Positions 16,360-23,975 of a stretch of 64,000 nt of DNA are shown here, piece after piece. The notes under the pieces were generated by a model. That model was not told the origin of the DNA. It searched no databases and was given only the letters and a program-made list of their open reading frames with translations. Position numbers and translations under genes: made by a program. The first letter of the stretch is position 1. Every line of letters starts with the position of its first letter. Location of the stretch: NCBI GenBank assembly GCA_026712905.1, contig JAPOPM010000223.1, positions 62,001 to 126,000 of the forward strand. The letters are read 5' to 3'. This DNA is from Deltaproteobacteria bacterium. GTDB taxonomy: Bacteria > Desulfobacterota > Binatia > UBA9968 > JAJDTQ01.

Positions 16360-16441
16360 GAAAAAAACGTGCACCGTTGAACGGCAACCGCGGAGTTGGT
16401 ACGGGAAAGAGATCAACGGCGCGGAACGGGAAAGGGATGTC

Positions 16442-17947
16442 ATGGCAAACGAATACGATGTGATTGTGGTAGGTGGCGGCTCGGCCGGCTGCGCGGCGGC
16501 GGCGCGTCTTTCGGAGGACCCGAACAGGAAGGTCCTGCTGCTGGAAGCGGGCCCCGATCCGCTGCCCATCCCCGAGTTGGTGGCCCAGGCCGCCGGGAGG
16601 GTGCGGCTCCTGCTGGAGACCCCCTACATCAACATGTATCCCTCGGAGCGCAGGGTCGACGGCAGCACCTTCTATTCCCTGGCCGGGAAGATCATGGGCG
16701 GCGGCTCCTCGGTGAACGTGATGTCGGTCATCCGTCCCATCAAGGCGGACATGGACGCGTGGGCGGCGGCGGGGAACCCTTCCTGGTCGTGGGAGCACGT
16801 CCTGCCAATCCTAAAGCGGCTCGAGAACGACCAGGACAATCCCGACAGTACCGACCACGGTCACGAGGGCCCGCTCTACTTCGAGCGCCATTACCTCTTC
16901 GGCCAGGAAGTCCCCAGAGCGGTGCAGGTCTTCATGGACGCGGCGCGGGAACTCGGGCTGCCGCGCGGCGATGTAAACGACCCGAATCCCTGGGGCCTGT
17001 GCACCTCGCCCTACAACATCAAGGAGGGCATGCGGCAGTCCACCACCGTGGCCTACCTGGACGCCGCCCGGGAGCGGTCCAATCTCACCGTCATCGCCGA
17101 GGCCCCCGTGGTTTCGCTTTCCATGTCGGGCAACCGCGTGACCGGAGTGAACTACGAGAAGGACGGCCAGCGGCACACGGCCGCGGGCACCGAGGTGGTG
17201 CTCACCGCCGGCGCGTTCCACAGCCCCCACATCATGATGATCTCGGGCATCGGACCGGCGGCGGAGCTGGAGCGGCACGGCATCGAGGTGCTTCACGACC
17301 GTCCCGGGGTGGGCGAGAACTACCAGGACCACGCCATGCTGCACATGGGCTTCGAGGGACGCGGCGGCTTCGACGTGGACTGGGTGGTGCCGCCCTTCCG
17401 GTTGATCACCAAGAGCGACCCGTCACGGGAGACCGGCGACTTCCACGTCTTCATGCGCCCGCCTACCGTGCTCGAGGGCGTGGGCCGGACGCTGAACATT
17501 TCCGCGGCGCTCCTGGAACAGCGCAACCGCGGCCGGGTCTTCCTCCAGAGCGCCGATCCCCACGAGCTGCCGGGAGTGGATGCGCGGATGCTGGAGCACC
17601 CTGGAGACATCGCGGCCGTGGTGTCGACCCTGGAGTTCCTGGACCTGCTGACCCAGACCGGCGACATGCCCGAGTTCTACGGCCCGCCGATCCAGCCCAA
17701 ACGCGGCGAGGACTGGGCGCGGTGGGCCCGCTCGACCCTCGACAGCTACCACCACGCCGCCGGCACCTGCCTCATGGGGCCGGCGTCCGACCCCATGACC
17801 GTAGTGGACGAGCAGTTGAGAGTCCACGGTATCGACAACCTGAGGGTTGCCGACGCCTCCATCATGCCCACGGTCACCCATGCCAACACCAACGTGACCT
17901 GCATGATGATCGGCGAACGGGTGGCGGATTTCATCAAGGGGAGCTAG
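16442..17947 (+). CDS. GMC family FAD-dependent oxidoreductase
   Basis: A 501-residue glucose-methanol-choline oxidoreductase. The FAD dinucleotide motif GGGSAGCAAAARL starts at residue 11, with a second GMC signature around GKIMGGGSSVNVM. The C-terminal active-site pair is present: His in SYHHAAGT and Asn in VTHANTNVT. These enzymes oxidise alcohols such as choline, polyethylene glycol or aromatic alcohols to aldehydes. ATG 16442 is preceded by a GA-rich site; the 46-residue longer reading crosses the promoter region and is rejected. The stop TAG (17945-17947) is the first part of an inserted repeat element, so the true C-terminus may have been altered. Confidence 0.93.
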   Translation: MANEYDVIVVGGGSAGCAAAARLSEDPNRKVLLLEAGPDPLPIPELVAQAAGRVRLLLETPYINMYPSERRVDGSTFYSLAGKIMGGGSSVNVMSVIRPIKADMDAWAAAGNPSWSWEHVLPILKRLENDQDNPDSTDHGHEGPLYFERHYLFGQEVPRAVQVFMDAARELGLPRGDVNDPNPWGLCTSPYNIKEGMRQSTTVAYLDAARERSNLTVIAEAPVVSLSMSGNRVTGVNYEKDGQRHTAAGTEVVLTAGAFHSPHIMMISGIGPAAELERHGIEVLHDRPGVGENYQDHAMLHMGFEGRGGFDVDWVVPPFRLITKSDPSRETGDFHVFMRPPTVLEGVGRTLNISAALLEQRNRGRVFLQSADPHELPGVDARMLEHPGDIAAVVSTLEFLDLLTQTGDMPEFYGPPIQPKRGEDWARWARSTLDSYHHAAGTCLMGPASDPMTVVDEQLRVHGIDNLRVADASIMPTVTHANTNVTCMMIGERVADFIKGS

Positions 17948-18066
17948 TGTCGTGTCCCGCAAATGCCTGGCATGAGTTGCGCAGGATTTTTCGTCGTCGG
18001 CAAGGCGCGATGACTTGTAGGGGCGACCTGCGGTCGCCCCCCGGTGGCGGGCACCACGCGAGGAAG
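17945..18066. repeat. partial, rearranged copy of the TAGTGTC repeat element
   Basis: It starts TAGTGTCGTG at the GMC stop codon and shares, in inverse orientation to the 11260-11424 element, the core CGTCGGCAAGGCGCGATGAC (about 17995-18014) and GTGGCGGGCACCACGCGAGG (about 18043-18063). Between the two halves sits a 9-bp perfect hairpin (GGGGCGACC/GGTCGCCCC, 18020-18040) absent from the other copy. No second terminal repeat is seen, so the copy is truncated. It occupies the convergent gap between the GMC and glutaredoxin genes. Confidence 0.8.
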
Positions 18067-18116
18067 TGGGTACGGGGGTCAGGGGCGAGCCCGCTACGAC
18101 CGCCGGAGAGATCGTT

Positions 18117-18374
18117 TCACGACCCGAGCAACTCATCGAGCCGGCCGCTGTCATCCAGCGCCCTTAGCTCGTCGAAGCCGCCGATGAGGTCGCCGTCTAT
18201 GAAGATCTCCGGGACGGTCCACCGGCCCTGGGAGCGCTCCAGCATCTCGTCGTACTTGGCGGGCTCCAGCTCCACGTCGAACTCGACGAACTCCTGGCCC
18301 TTCTCCTCCAGAAGGCGCTTGGCCATCCGGCAGAACGGGCACCAACCCTTACTGTAGACTTCGACGGTTGCCAT
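18117..18374 (-). CDS. grxC: glutaredoxin
   Basis: An 85-residue dithiol glutaredoxin of normal GrxC length: active site CPFC at residues 12-15, cis-proline in TVPEIFIDG, and the glutathione-binding GG in LIGGFDEL. It reduces disulfides and mixed glutathione disulfides in the cytoplasm. The ATG at 18374 gives the standard MATVEVYSKGWCPFC start; the longest frame adds 15 residues without support. It is the last gene of the minus-strand SDR-thiolase-DUF35 group, 63 bases after DUF35. Together with FrmA further right it indicates a glutathione-using cell. Confidence 0.94.
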   Translation of the reverse strand: MATVEVYSKGWCPFCRMAKRLLEEKGQEFVEFDVELEPAKYDEMLERSQGRWTVPEIFIDGDLIGGFDELRALDDSGRLDELLGS

Positions 18375-18437
18375 GGCGTAGCGGAGGGCCGCGCCAGGAG
18401 CGTCCGTTGCACTAGACACTCCCGGCGCGGCTGCAAA

Positions 18438-18842
18438 TCAGGCCAGCTCGAACACCGGCAGCTTGATGTCGGGGTCCTCCGTCTCCATGAACGTGACGGT
18501 GACGGGTGCGCCGAGGGTCACCTGGTCGCGGTTGTCGCCGACGATGCGCGTGACCATGCGCACGCCTTCGTCCAACTCCACCTCGGCCACGTAGATGGGA
18601 ACCTCGTCCATGAAGGCGCGGTTGCGCGGCACCCGGCAGAGGGAGAAGGTGTGCACCTTGCCCTTGCCGCTCACCGGCACCCACTCCAAGTCGCCGCCGA
18701 GGCAGCCGGTGCAGGCGATGCGCGGGAAGAACTGCATCTTGCCGCAGGCGCGGCACTTCTGGAGCCGCAACTCACTCTTGGCGGCCCCCTCCCAGAACCC
18801 GCGGTCGATCGCGTTTACGGCGGGAAGACTCTTGCCGGCCAT
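18438..18842 (-). CDS. Zn-ribbon OB-fold protein (DUF35 family)
   Basis: A 134-residue two-domain protein: a rubredoxin-like zinc ribbon with CRAC (about 32-35) and CTGC (about 46-49), then an OB fold (GKGKVHTFSLCR ... GAPVTVTFME). DUF35 proteins are partners of thiolase-like enzymes, for example in acyl-CoA thiolases of archaea and in steroid side-chain aldolase/hydratase complexes, where the OB domain binds CoA. The start overlaps the thiolase stop by one base (TGATG), strong evidence of a coupled complex with the upstream thiolase-family protein. Confidence 0.92.
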   Translation of the reverse strand: MAGKSLPAVNAIDRGFWEGAAKSELRLQKCRACGKMQFFPRIACTGCLGGDLEWVPVSGKGKVHTFSLCRVPRNRAFMDEVPIYVAEVELDEGVRMVTRIVGDNRDQVTLGAPVTVTFMETEDPDIKLPVFELA

Positions 18843-19993
18843 CAGGACCTCCTCTCCAGGATCAGCGCCGCGGTGGTGTTGAGATTGCGCGCGTAGGACA
18901 GCCAGCCGATGCCCGTGACCAGCGCGGTCTCGGCCGCCTTGACCTGCCGTTCGCCGGCCTCGCCGCGCAACTGCCGCAGCGCTTCCACCACGTGCAGCAT
19001 ACCGCCTGCCAAGCCCGCTTGCCCCACCGAGATCTCGCCGCCGCCGGTGTTCACGGGGAAGTCGCCGGCGAAGGTCAGGTCATGGTCGTCGACGAACGGC
19101 CCGCCCTGCCCTTTGGCGCAGTAGCCCAGGTCTTCGAGTTGCATCATCACCGCGATGGGGTAATCGTCGTAAACGGCCAGAAGGTCGATGTTGTCCCGGC
19201 TCATCTCCGAGAACAGGTGCTCGCCCACCACGCTCATGCCGGTGACGGTCTTGTCCGGCAGCATGTTCGAGGCCTGAAAGCCGATCTTCTCGGCGTCCGT
19301 CACCAGGTAGATGGGCTTGTCGGTGATCTGCCTGGCGCGCTCTTCGGAGGCCACCACCACGCACTCGCCGCCGGAGCACGGCATCACGCAGTCGAACAGC
19401 CGTATGGGATCGGAGATCAGGCGCGAGTTCAGGTAGTCCTCGATGGTCATGGGGGTGCGCAGAAGCGCCTGGGGATTGGGGCCGGCGTTGAAGCGCTGGC
19501 TCACGGCGATCTTGCCGATCTGCTCCAGGGTGGTGCCGTACTCCTCCATGTGGCGCCGTTGCACCAGCGCGAACAGCGTGTTCGGTCCGCCGTAGCCGTA
19601 CACGTCCACGTAGTTGGCCCGCTGGTACTCCAGCACCCGCTGGTGGGACACGTTCTTGTCGAAGGCGTTGCCCGCGACGATGAAGGCCACGTCCAGATAG
19701 CCCGCCTCGATGGCGTCCGCCGCGCGCCGGATGGCGCACACCGCGCCGGCGCCGCCGCAGTCGCCGTTGAGCACCCAGTCGAGCTCCAGGCCCAACTGCT
19801 CGGCCACGTAGGGCGAGTAGTCGGGACTCGCCTGGGTCACCATGGAGAACCCGTTGATCTCCTTCTTGGTGAGACCGGTCTGCGCCATGGCGTTCTGCAT
19901 GGCCTCGGCGTAGTACGACAGGAGCGGCCGGTCGGACTTGCGCGAGTATTCCGTCGAGCCGTAGCCGACGAGACACACCTTCTTTCTCAGCAT
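18842..19993 (-). CDS. thiolase family protein (SCP-2 / aldolase-like)
   Basis: A 383-residue thiolase-fold protein of the lipid-transfer/SCP-2 branch. The usual nucleophile region reads LNGDCGGAGAV, with Cys79 as candidate. The C-terminal GHPxGASG box of true thiolases is replaced by GGGEISVGQAGLAGG, which lacks the catalytic histidine. That pattern, together with a DUF35 partner, resembles Ltp2-type retro-aldol enzymes of steroid side-chain degradation rather than beta-ketothiolases. It acts on acyl-CoA substrates. The gene follows an SDR (47-base gap) and is translationally coupled to the DUF35 protein. Confidence 0.87.
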   Translation of the reverse strand: MLRKKVCLVGYGSTEYSRKSDRPLLSYYAEAMQNAMAQTGLTKKEINGFSMVTQASPDYSPYVAEQLGLELDWVLNGDCGGAGAVCAIRRAADAIEAGYLDVAFIVAGNAFDKNVSHQRVLEYQRANYVDVYGYGGPNTLFALVQRRHMEEYGTTLEQIGKIAVSQRFNAGPNPQALLRTPMTIEDYLNSRLISDPIRLFDCVMPCSGGECVVVASEERARQITDKPIYLVTDAEKIGFQASNMLPDKTVTGMSVVGEHLFSEMSRDNIDLLAVYDDYPIAVMMQLEDLGYCAKGQGGPFVDDHDLTFAGDFPVNTGGGEISVGQAGLAGGMLHVVEALRQLRGEAGERQVKAAETALVTGIGWLSYARNLNTTAALILERRS

Positions 19994-20040
19994 AAGGTCT
20001 TCCCTTCCACGTCAAGGGACTCCGGCACCAGGTCCGGAGA

Positions 20041-20787
20041 TCAAATCATAAAGTCTCCGCCGTTGACGACCAGGGTCTGCCCGGTGATGTAGGCGGCCGC
20101 GCCGCTTGCGAGAAAGGCGACGGCGTTGGCGATGTCCTCCGGTTCCGCGATGCGGCCCAGCGGCGTTTGTTCGCCGCGTTGCCGCAGCGATTCCTCGGAG
20201 CGGTGCTGGCGCGGCATGGCCGTGTTGGCGGTCCCCGGCGCCACCGCGTTCACGGTGATGCCGTGGGGCGCCAGCTCACGGGCCAGCCCGCGCACGAAAC
20301 CGAGGGTCGCGGCCTTGGATGCGGCGTAGTGGGAATGCCCGGCGGCGCCCTTGTATGCGATGGACGACGCCGTGCAGATGATGCGGCCGCTGCCCTCCTG
20401 CTTCATGGCCGGAGCGAAAGCCCGGGCACACAAGAACTGACCGCCGACGTTGACGTCCAGCACCCGGTCCCACTCCTCCTCGGACATGTCCACCACCATG
20501 GAACGCGGATACAGCCCCGCGTTGGCCGCCAGGACGTCCACGCGTCCGAAGCGCTCCAGGGCGCGTTCCCGCAACGCGGCCACGGAGGCCTCGTCGGCCA
20601 CGTCCACCTGCACCGCCAGCGCCTCGCCACCGGCGTCCGCGACCTCGGCGGCAACCGCCTCGGCGGTGTCCGGGTTCATGTCGGCCACCACCACCTTCGC
20701 GCCCGCCCCCGCCAGCGCCAGGGTGATGGCCCGCCCCAGGCCCTGTCCGCCGCCCGTAACCACGGCGACCATGTTCTCAAGCGTCAT
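20041..20787 (-). CDS. SDR family NAD(P)-dependent oxidoreductase
   Basis: A 248-residue classical SDR: TGGGQGLG cofactor motif near residue 12, NAG at about 89, catalytic Ser in CTASSIAYKG and the YAASK tyrosine/lysine pair near residue 153, ending TGQTLVVNGG. Asp after beta-2 (VVVADMN) suggests NAD use, as inference. ATG 20787 is the conserved start; the longest frame adds 22 residues into a repeat remnant. It is first in the minus-strand group SDR-thiolase-DUF35-glutaredoxin, consistent with oxidation of a 3-hydroxyacyl-CoA-like intermediate before carbon-carbon cleavage. Confidence 0.93.
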   Translation of the reverse strand: MTLENMVAVVTGGGQGLGRAITLALAGAGAKVVVADMNPDTAEAVAAEVADAGGEALAVQVDVADEASVAALRERALERFGRVDVLAANAGLYPRSMVVDMSEEEWDRVLDVNVGGQFLCARAFAPAMKQEGSGRIICTASSIAYKGAAGHSHYAASKAATLGFVRGLARELAPHGITVNAVAPGTANTAMPRQHRSEESLRQRGEQTPLGRIAEPEDIANAVAFLASGAAAYITGQTLVVNGGDFMI

Positions 20788-20799
20788 GATCCGTTCCTT

Positions 20800-20845
20800 T
20801 AGTGTCCTGTCTGGGCCATTCGCATCATAATCTGCGGGTCTTGTT
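20800..20845. repeat. diverged end fragment of the TAGTGTC element
   Basis: TAGTGTCCTG at 20800-20809 is identical to the end of the 11260-11424 element, and about 25 bases on AATCTGCGGGTC matches its AATCCGCGGGTC with one difference. The sequence between has diverged. It lies upstream of the SDR start in the divergent gap with the E1-alpha gene. Confidence 0.6.
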
Positions 20846-20969
20846 GCTCGCACCGTGATTAGCCCGGCCCGGAGGGCTTGTCAAACAGCGCCGGCGCCTC
20901 GGCGTGCTTCACTCAGGGTCATGAAGGGGGTTGGCATCCGCGGCGCGATGGCCTATACCGGTTGCCGAA

Positions 20970-21989
20970 ATGCTCCCCGACATCGCCAAGGAACAACTGC
21001 TGGACCAGTGCCGGAGGATGCTGCTCATCCGGCACTTCGAGGAACGGCTCATCGGCCTGCACCACGAGGGGCGCTTCCGCGGCCACTACCACGTCTACAT
21101 CGGCCAGGAAGCCACCGGCGTGCCGGCGATCTCGCTGCTCCGTCCCGACGACCTCCTGTTCTCCACGCACCGGAACCACGGCCACATCCTTGCCCGAGGC
21201 GGCGACCCCGGACGGCTCCTGGCGGAGATCCTGGGCCGGCGCGACGGCTACAACCGCGGCAAGGGCGGCTCCTTCCACACGAGCCCGCGGGAGCTGGGGT
21301 TCCTTCAGTGCTCGGGCGTGGTGGGCGGCATCCTGCCGCTGGGGGCCGGCGCCGCGTACGCGGCCAAGAGCCGGGGCGCCGGACAGATCGCGGTGTGCCT
21401 GTTCGGCGACGGCGCGCTGGAGGAAGGCGCCATCCCCGAAACCTTCAACCTGGCGTCGCTGTGGAAACTGCCGGTCCTTTTCCTGTGCGAGAACAACGGC
21501 AAGTACGGCGCGGGCAACGCCGTGGGCGCAACCCAGTCGTCCACCATGGCGGCCTACCCGCTCACCGATCTGCCCAAGGCGTACAAGGTCCCCGCGGTCC
21601 AGGTAGACGGCACCGACGCCGGCGTGGTGCACGAGGCGCTGCGTGAGAACATCGACGCGATCCGTTCGGGCGAAGGCCCGCGCTTCATCGAGACCCTGAC
21701 GGTCCGATGGCCGGGCAGCGAGACCAACTGGCCGGTGGTCAAGGCGCCCACCACCGTGGAGTTGGCCTGGGACGTGTCCACCGCGCCCGAGGACGTGCGC
21801 GGCTGGTATCGGGACAGTGATCCGGTGCTCCGGTTCATGCGCGAGCTGGTGGAGAACGGGCACGCAAACCGGGACGAGCTTGAGGCCATCAACCGGCCGG
21901 TGGTGGAACAGATCGCGGCGGCCGTCGACTTCGCTTTCGACAGCCCCTATCCCGATCTCGCCGAAGCCGAGACCGACGTGTTCGCGTAG
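20970..21989 (+). CDS. thiamine-diphosphate dehydrogenase E1 component, alpha subunit
   Basis: A 339-residue E1-alpha of the pyruvate/acetoin/branched-chain 2-oxoacid dehydrogenase family. It has STHRNHGH near residue 60 and the thiamine-diphosphate motif from GDGALEEGA (about 145) to CENN (about 173). Lengths and order with the following beta subunit match acetoin- or pyruvate-type complexes. ATG 20970 begins at MLPDIAKEQLLDQ; a TTG at 20931 directly after AAGGGGG would add 13 residues and cannot be excluded. The expected E2 acyltransferase and E3 are absent, and a flavoprotein follows instead. Confidence 0.9.
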   Translation: MLPDIAKEQLLDQCRRMLLIRHFEERLIGLHHEGRFRGHYHVYIGQEATGVPAISLLRPDDLLFSTHRNHGHILARGGDPGRLLAEILGRRDGYNRGKGGSFHTSPRELGFLQCSGVVGGILPLGAGAAYAAKSRGAGQIAVCLFGDGALEEGAIPETFNLASLWKLPVLFLCENNGKYGAGNAVGATQSSTMAAYPLTDLPKAYKVPAVQVDGTDAGVVHEALRENIDAIRSGEGPRFIETLTVRWPGSETNWPVVKAPTTVELAWDVSTAPEDVRGWYRDSDPVLRFMRELVENGHANRDELEAINRPVVEQIAAAVDFAFDSPYPDLAEAETDVFA

Positions 21990-22056
21990 AGCCCCGCGAT
22001 CCCCCGCTCCGCCCATGGATTTCCGCGGAACAGGCTGTGTCGACGACTGAACTGAA

Positions 22057-23025
22057 ATGCGAAACCTGAAGTACCACGAGGCAAAGCTCGAAGCTCTGCG
22101 CGAGCTCATGGAGGAGGACGAACGCGTCCATCTCATCGGCGGGACGTTCTTCAGCCTGAGCCCGCACCGGCTCAAGTTCGCCGCCATCGAAAAGGCCTGG
22201 CCCGATCGCGTGGCCTCGCCGCCCATATCGGAACTGGGCTTCTGCGGACTGGCCACGGGGGCCGCCATGGCCGGGCTGCGGCCCGTCGTGGACGTGACCA
22301 CGGGCAGCTTCCTGTTCGAAGCCTGGCCCCAGGTGGTGAACGAAGCGGCCAACGTCCTGTACATGTCCGGCGGCCAGGCGCGGGCGCCGGTGGTGTTCCA
22401 CATGCTCCACGGCCTCCGGGGCGGCGGCGCGGCGCAGCACTCGGCCAGCCCCCAGGCCATGCTGTGGAACTGTCCGGGCCTGGAGATCGTGCTGCCGTCG
22501 TCCCCGCGCGACGTGAAGGGCCTTCTCAAGGCGGCGGTGGCGAGCGACAATCCCACGGTCTTCGTCGACCACTCGAACCTGTTCGAGACCGAAGGACCGG
22601 TGCCGGAGGGCGAACGCATCCCCTTGGGGCAGGCGGACGTGAAACGCGCCGGCGCCGACGTCACCCTGATCGCCACTTCCTTCACGGTCCAGCGCGCCCT
22701 TGCCGTGGCCGAAGCGCTCGCGTCCGACGGCATCGACGTGGAGGTCGTGGACCCGCGCACCCTGGTGCCCTTCGACCTCGACACCGTCATGTCCTCGGTG
22801 GAAAAGACCGGCCGGGTGGTGATCGCGGACGAGACCCACCAGAGTTGCGGCGTGGCCGCCGAGATCGCCGCGCGCATCGCCGAGAGCGGCTTCGACAAGC
22901 TCAAGGGGCCCATCCGCCGGGTGGCGACGCTGGATGTGCCGGTCCCCTACAGTCAACCGCTCGAGGACTACATCGGCCCATCGGAAGAGCGCATCGCCCG
23001 CGCCGTCCGGGAATCCACGAGGTAA
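22057..23025 (+). CDS. thiamine-diphosphate dehydrogenase E1 component, beta subunit
   Basis: A 322-residue E1-beta partner of the preceding gene (67-base gap). It shows PPISELGFCGLATGAAMAG near residue 57, containing the conserved glutamate that activates thiamine diphosphate, a VVFHMLHGLRGGGAAQHSAS loop, and the C-terminal transketolase domain from about 190 (ATSFTVQRALAVAEAL, DPRTLVPFD, ADETHQSCG). It forms an alpha2beta2 decarboxylating dehydrogenase with E1-alpha. With no E2/E3 nearby the complex may borrow them from another locus or act with an artificial-acceptor-like partner. Confidence 0.92.
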   Translation: MRNLKYHEAKLEALRELMEEDERVHLIGGTFFSLSPHRLKFAAIEKAWPDRVASPPISELGFCGLATGAAMAGLRPVVDVTTGSFLFEAWPQVVNEAANVLYMSGGQARAPVVFHMLHGLRGGGAAQHSASPQAMLWNCPGLEIVLPSSPRDVKGLLKAAVASDNPTVFVDHSNLFETEGPVPEGERIPLGQADVKRAGADVTLIATSFTVQRALAVAEALASDGIDVEVVDPRTLVPFDLDTVMSSVEKTGRVVIADETHQSCGVAAEIAARIAESGFDKLKGPIRRVATLDVPVPYSQPLEDYIGPSEERIARAVRESTR

Positions 23026-23029
23026 CGAC

Positions 23030-23971
23030 ATGGCGGACGGCCACATCCCCTGCGGCATCGAGATCCCCCAGGTGTTCATCGGTGGACCCGTGGACACGGA
23101 CCACATCAAGAAGTTCGTGGCCCGGGCCGAGGAACTGGACTACGACAGCCTCTGGACCCAGGAGCGCATCCTCAGCAACTTCTCGATGCTGGAGCCGGTC
23201 ACCCTGATGACCTACGTGGCCGCGGCAACCTCCCGCCTCAGGATCGGCGCCTCGGTGCTGCTCACCGTGCTGCGCAATCCCTTGCAGCTCGCCAAGAGCC
23301 TCGCGAGCCTGGACCAGTTGAGCGGCGGGCGCATCGTTCCCGGCATCGGCCTCGGAGGCGTCCGCGGACGCATGTGGCCCGAGCCCGAGACCGTCTTCGG
23401 CTACCCTTCCGAGCACCGCGTGACCCGCTTCGTGGAAGGCATCAAGGTCATGCAGGCGCTGTGGAGCGAGGAACGCGTCAGCTTCGAGGGACGGTTCTGG
23501 AACTTCACCGACGTCGCCATGGAGCCCAAGCCGCTGCAACAGCCGTTCCCGCTCTGGTTCGGCGGCCACGCCGAGCCGGCCCTCCGACGGGCCATCACCT
23601 ACGGCGCCGGCTGGATGGGCGCCGGGTCCTCGGGCACCGACCGCTTCGTCAAGGAGCACGGGCGCATCGTGCGCCTGCTGGACGAAGCCAGGCGGGACCC
23701 GGCCACCTTCACCATCTCCAAGCGCGTCTACCTCGCGGTGGACGACGACCGCGACCGGGCGGAACGGCGCCTGCGCGAGTTCTTCGCCGTGCGCTACCGC
23801 AACGCCGACATGGCCTCGCAGGTGTGCGTCTGGGGCGGGCGCCAGGAGGTCATCGACAAGCTCAACCAAGTGGTGGGCTTCGGCGCCCGGCACCTGCTCC
23901 TCAACCCGGCCTTCGACGAGATGGAGCACCTGGAGTTGCTCGCCGAAGACGTCGTGCCCCATCTCGGATAG
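23030..23971 (+). CDS. LLM class flavin-dependent oxidoreductase
   Basis: A 313-residue luciferase-like monooxygenase-fold protein. It starts at ATG 23030, four bases after E1-beta, and has the family features YDSLWTQERI (about 40), a TSRLRIGASVLLT strand, PLQLAKSLASLDQLSGGRI and the C-terminal PLWFGGHAEPALRRA. Members use FMN or F420; nothing in the visible sequence decides between them. Tight spacing implies co-expression with the two E1 subunits, so a joint oxidative pathway is likely but the substrate is unknown. It converges with the MFS gene after four bases. Confidence 0.9.
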   Translation: MADGHIPCGIEIPQVFIGGPVDTDHIKKFVARAEELDYDSLWTQERILSNFSMLEPVTLMTYVAAATSRLRIGASVLLTVLRNPLQLAKSLASLDQLSGGRIVPGIGLGGVRGRMWPEPETVFGYPSEHRVTRFVEGIKVMQALWSEERVSFEGRFWNFTDVAMEPKPLQQPFPLWFGGHAEPALRRAITYGAGWMGAGSSGTDRFVKEHGRIVRLLDEARRDPATFTISKRVYLAVDDDRDRAERRLREFFAVRYRNADMASQVCVWGGRQEVIDKLNQVVGFGARHLLLNPAFDEMEHLELLAEDVVPHLG

Positions 23972-23975
23972 CGGT

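Noticed and set aside
16243-16569. Extension of the 30-codon ORF upstream to 139 codons
   Set aside because: It would cross the promoter and run antisense to the GMC start. The strong ribosome site sits at the internal ATG.
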